Shown piece by piece: positions 61,075 through 64,000 of a stretch of 64,000 nt of DNA (positions are counted from its first letter, which is position 1; every line of letters begins with the position of its first letter). A model generated the notes under the pieces. It had not been told where the DNA came from. It did not search any database and was given only the letters and a program-made list of their open reading frames with translations. Location: positions 62,001-126,000 of the forward strand of contig CAWIKX010000025.1 of NCBI GenBank assembly GCA_963836695.1. Reading direction: 5' to 3'. Source of the stretch: Roseiarcus sp963836695. GTDB taxonomy: Bacteria; Pseudomonadota; Alphaproteobacteria; Rhizobiales; Beijerinckiaceae. Both the position numbers and the translations under genes were made by a program.

Positions 61075-61791
61075 ATGCACGAACATCTGGAAATCATCTC
61101 CGCTATCGGGCTCGGACCGGGATTGGCGGTGGCCGTGGTTCCCGGCGCGGCTGCACAGCAAAATCCGGTGACCGCGATCGACATCGCGCTCGAACCCGAC
61201 GCGACGATGGTTGAGCATGCGATGGCCGCGAACGCCCGCCTGCTCAAGTCTTTTCCGAAGGGCTTTTCGCTCGATGCAACGCATCACCCACATGTCTCCA
61301 TTTTGCAGCAGTTCGTCCGCATGGATGATCTCGACGAGATATATGCTGCGGCGCGGGCCGTCTTTGACAAAGAGAAGCCCAAGTCATGGACGCTGAAGGC
61401 GTTCAAATATTACTATATCCCCTCTCCGCCGATCGGCCTCGCGGGGATCGTTGTCGAACCGACTGAAGACCTGCATCGGTTGCAAGACGAACTCATTAAA
61501 GCCGTCGAGCCCTACACGGTGAAGACCGGCGCCGCGGCGGCTTGCTACAGCGACGACGGCGGACGCGACATCCAGCCATTCCTCATCGGCTACGTCGAAA
61601 ATTTCGTGCGAGACGCAGCGGGCAAGCGGTTCAATCCGCATGTGACGATCGGCGTCGCGACTGAAAAATACTTGAACGAAATGCTGGCGGAGCCGTTTCC
61701 GTCGTTCACGTTCTCGCCGGCAGGGGCCTCGGTCTATCAGCTGGGTTCCTTCGGCACGGCGCGGAAAGAGCTTAAGGCGCTCACGCCCTGA
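61075..61791 (+). CDS. 2H phosphoesterase-like protein
   Basis: Protein of 238 residues with two HxS/Tx motifs of the 2H phosphoesterase (LigT/2'-5' RNA ligase) superfamily: THHPHVSILQQF near residue 72 and RFNPHVTIGVAT near residue 189. The intervening strand-helix pattern (PKSWTLKAFKYYYIPSPPIG, TEDLHRLQDELIKAVEPY) fits. The first 30 residues are hydrophobic (AIGLGPGLAVAVVPGAAAQQN), so the protein may be exported, which is unusual for the family. The ATG at 61075 has an AAGGAGG site. Substrate unknown, possibly a cyclic phosphodiester or RNA fragment. Confidence 0.7.
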   Translation: MHEHLEIISAIGLGPGLAVAVVPGAAAQQNPVTAIDIALEPDATMVEHAMAANARLLKSFPKGFSLDATHHPHVSILQQFVRMDDLDEIYAAARAVFDKEKPKSWTLKAFKYYYIPSPPIGLAGIVVEPTEDLHRLQDELIKAVEPYTVKTGAAAACYSDDGGRDIQPFLIGYVENFVRDAAGKRFNPHVTIGVATEKYLNEMLAEPFPSFTFSPAGASVYQLGSFGTARKELKALTP

Positions 61792-61993
61792 GGCGGAAGT
61801 TTCCTCCGAACAGAGCTACCGCCTCCCCGCGCCGTCAGTGCCGCGCATCCGCGACTAATGCCTTTCCCGAAAATTTTTTGTACGGGCGCGCAACTTCTGG
61901 GTTGTCGCCGCGTAACCCTATCAATGGGAGTGAAGCTTTCCAACGGCGAGCCATTTTGTAAGACCGGGCCGGCCGAGTTGCAGGAGGCCTGAG

Positions 61994-63219
61994 ATGCGGA
62001 CGCCTGCAGCTTGGCCCTTGCACCCGGCCCCCGGGAGGCGGCCACCGGAGACAAGTCCGGAGGCCCCGTCGCCCCGCGGGCGCGGTCAATCCGAAAAAAC
62101 GGCGGAGCCGCTCTTGAGGCGACCGGTGGCCGAGGCCGAGCCCTCGCCTAACCCGCCTTCCCTCGAAACGATCCTTGCGGCTACGTCGCTCGACGAGCCG
62201 ACCAATCGCCGCGGGCGACTGTTCGTAATCGCCGGACTTGCGTCGCTTGGGGTGCTTGTCCCTTGTCTGGTGGGGGCGGCCCTGGTGATGGACCAATCGT
62301 CCCTCGCGCTGCCGTGGCTGGACCGAACGGAGGCGTCCCTGCCGGAGCGCGGGGCGGCCCCCGGGATCTCCGCGGCTGGAGAAAGTGTCATCGCGTCGCG
62401 GGAGCCGAGAGCCTCGGCTGAGCAGCGTCACCAGGACGCAGCTTCGACAGAGCCCCTCGCCTCGCCCCCGCCACACTCCCCGGCCTTTGCCGCTCCCCCA
62501 GCCACAGCGCCGACACCTTCGGCCACCTCGGAAACGGCTGCCGGCGCTCCTGACCAGATTGCGGCCGTTGAGCCGGAAAAGAGCACGCCTTCACCCCAGC
62601 CCGTCGCCGCTGCGCCACCACCCGCGCCGCCGCCCTCGGCGCCATCAGCGAACGAAACTCCCATCCGCTGCTGCTCCCGCCCCCTCGATCGCGGACGCCG
62701 ATCGCCGCATTGCGACCCTCGAGCGCGAAAGGGACACGCTCGCCGCGGAGGTGGACCGGCTTGAACATCATCGGGAGGCCACCGCGCCCGCGCAGGTCGA
62801 CACGCCGGCGCCGCCGCTGCCGCCTCGTCCCGCAGATCGATCCGGTCCCGACCCCAGCGCCGCGCCTGGCGTCCCTGCCCGAGGGCATGCCGGCGCGCGT
62901 GCTGATCCGCTATCCCCGGAACAATACGGATGCTCGCCGGCAGGCCGAAAGTCTGGCCGACGCGCTGAAGAGACAGGGCGTTGAGGTCGCCGACCTTCGC
63001 GAAAGCGCCGCCGCCGTCCGAACGGGCGTCAGCTTTTTCTACGCGCGTGACGCAGGGGTTGCGCAGCGAATTGGGGGCCTCGTCGGCGTCGCGCCGGAGC
63101 GTCGACCACAAATGAAAGACGGCCTCATGGCGCGTCCGGGCGCCGTTGAGCTCAGTTTTTCCGGCGAGAGCCGCTCACCGGTCATCACCACTTCCAGAAA
63201 GGAGAGTGTCCATGAATAA
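61994..63219 (+). pseudogene. Pro/Ala-rich membrane protein with two frameshifts
   Basis: The frame from ATG 61994 (AGGAGG site) encodes a Pro-rich N-terminus, one transmembrane helix (LFVIAGLASLGVLVPCLVGAALV) and a Pro/Ala linker. A second frame from about 62665 gives a coiled coil (IADADRRIATLERERDTLAAEVDRL). A third from about 62830 gives IDPVPTPAPRLASLPEG and a C-terminal domain (ARVLIRYPRNNTDARRQAES, VSFFYARDAGVAQRIGGLVG) like those in LytR-type C-termini. Removing one base at each join yields 407 residues. Both events are extra bases in GC-rich runs, so assembly error or decay are both possible. It overlaps the OmpA gene by eight bases. Confidence 0.7.
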
Positions 63220-63685
63220 ATGCGCCCTTCCCGTCGTCCTGCTCGCGGCCTCGTGCATCGCCGCCTCTGCGGCGGCGCAAACCACGGACTCATCCCCCGC
63301 TCCGAAGGCGCCGACCGAGGCGCCGAAGACCGACGCTCAGCCTGCTCCGGCCGCGCCAGCGCCGCTCGTTGTCTTTTTCGACGTGGGGAGCACGGCGATT
63401 CGAAATGAGGACAAGGCCGTGCTCGATCACGCCTCTCGAGCCTATAGCGAAGGCAAGCCCATCGTCATGATTTTGACTGGCACGGCCGACCGCACCGGCA
63501 GCGCCGAAGTCAATCTTGATCTGTCGCAGCGCCGTGCTGCGGCGGTGTTGAAAGGTCTTCTCGCTCGCGGCATTCCGGCGGACCGCTTCCAGGTTCTCGC
63601 CAAGGGCGAGACGGAGCTGCCGGTCCCCACCAATCCAGGCGTGGCCGAGCTGCAAAACCGGCGTGTCGAGATCACCTGGAGGTGA
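63212..63685 (+). CDS. OmpA-like periplasmic protein
   Basis: Protein of 157 residues. A signal peptide (KCALPVVLLAASCIAASAAA) and a Pro/Ala-rich linker precede an OmpA C-terminal peptidoglycan-binding domain: LVVFFDVGSTAIRNEDKAVLD, LTGTADRTGSAEVNLDLSQRRA, VLAKGETELPVPTNPGVAELQNRRVEI. The usual Asp and Arg that bind diaminopimelate are in TADRTGS.. and NRRVEI. There is no beta-barrel, so it is anchored only by the cell wall. The ATG has an AGGAGAG site. It follows the frameshifted membrane-protein gene and precedes the Sel1 gene, likely one envelope operon. Confidence 0.9.
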   Translation: MNKCALPVVLLAASCIAASAAAQTTDSSPAPKAPTEAPKTDAQPAPAAPAPLVVFFDVGSTAIRNEDKAVLDHASRAYSEGKPIVMILTGTADRTGSAEVNLDLSQRRAAAVLKGLLARGIPADRFQVLAKGETELPVPTNPGVAELQNRRVEITWR

Positions 63686-63692
63686 GGGAGCG

Positions 63693-64000
63693 ATGAGGAT
63701 CGTCACGAGGGTTTGGGTCGCTGCGGCAATTGTCGCCGCGCTCGCCTCGTCAGTAAACTCAGCCGAGCTTTCCGGCTCTCCCGCCCCCGCGCCGTTGGAG
63801 GCGGAGGGCCCGGCGCAAATTTGGTTCGAGCGCGCGCTGTCGCTGGACATTGGCGCGGCAGGTTCGCCTGACGCGGTCCAGGCCTTTGCCGCGATGCGGC
63901 GCGCGGCGAATCTCGGTCATACCCAGGCTGCGTTCAACGTTGCAGTCATGCTCGACAGCGGCCGCGGCGCGCCCCGCGATGTAGCTCAAGCCGCGCTCTG
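63693..64000 (+). CDS. Sel1-repeat protein, 3' end outside the window
   Basis: The first 102 residues are visible. A signal peptide (VWVAAAIVAALASSVNSAE) precedes the start of Sel1-like repeats: AVQAFAAMRRAANLGHTQAAF, then NVAVMLDSGRGAPRDVAQAALW. Such repeats form helical protein-binding scaffolds, often periplasmic. It begins seven bases after the OmpA-like gene with a GAGGGAG site. The frame continues off the right edge. Confidence 0.85.
   Translation, partial: MRIVTRVWVAAAIVAALASSVNSAELSGSPAPAPLEAEGPAQIWFERALSLDIGAAGSPDAVQAFAAMRRAANLGHTQAAFNVAVMLDSGRGAPRDVAQAAL

Overview
The window is GC-rich DNA from an alphaproteobacterium, most likely of the order Hyphomicrobiales (Rhizobiales). Pointers are the DUF2865 and IalB-family proteins, CbpA with CbpM, UbiG, a SmoEFGK-type polyol transporter next to a mannitol-dehydrogenase-family enzyme, and a LexA box of the alphaproteobacterial GTTC-N7-GTTC form. 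The genus cannot be fixed from sequence alone. Housekeeping genes (xseA, gltX, lysC, ubiG, apt) are scattered through the window, so this is chromosome with accessory inserts.

Layout. 1-6.5 kb: secreted-protein fragment, xseA, DUF2865 protein, gltX, a family-21-type glycosyltransferase and a BON protein. 6.6-21.8 kb (minus strand): a carbohydrate catabolic block. Its first gene is an FGGY kinase fused to a HAD phosphatase, with the ribosome-binding site buried in a perfect 10-bp hairpin. A SorC-family regulator, a polyol ABC transporter, a mannitol-type dehydrogenase, two SDR dehydrogenases and a second, ribose-type ABC transporter follow. 22-25.9 kb: a decayed accessory patch with a frameshifted IS110 element carrying a bridge-RNA-like fold, a class-II-like haloalkane dehalogenase with a frameshifted TetR gene and a perfect 20-bp palindrome, an AT-rich orphan gene and a small gene under a LexA box. 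26-28.6 kb: acyl-CoA dehydrogenase, phosphotransferase and tRNA-Ser(CGA).

28.9-38.9 kb is the most interesting region: a GntR regulator, AllH (DUF2877), a nucleobase-type permease, a biuret-hydrolase-like cysteine hydrolase, allophanate hydrolase, AllF (FdrA), AllG (DUF1116) and a frameshifted carbamate kinase. Together they look like a ureide or biuret pathway joined to a three-subunit carbamoyltransferase that would yield carbamoyl phosphate and then ATP. GTATAC-centred sites occur before the regulator gene and in the divergent promoter region.

39-50 kb: a transposase remnant, HD hydrolase, MetE-like protein, CbpA/CbpM, small envelope proteins, lysC, ubiG, and a cyanide-insensitive bd oxidase operon with a 35-residue DUF2474 microprotein and a GbsR/MarR-type regulator. 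50.4-64 kb: IalB protein, quinone oxidoreductase, acetyltransferase, an IS630 element, aldehyde dehydrogenase with DUF779, apt, an HTH protein, a CLC transporter, an isoprenylcysteine-methyltransferase-like protein, a 2H phosphoesterase-like protein, and an envelope group (frameshifted Pro-rich membrane protein, OmpA-like, Sel1).

Two inverted copies of a 59-bp repeat (56 of 59 bases identical) lie at 25.9 and 57.1 kb, each followed by an array of CTAGCGTTTA words. Three unrelated single-copy genes (TetR, carbamate kinase, Pro-rich membrane protein) are each restored to one frame by removing single extra bases, so either recent decay or assembly indels should be considered.
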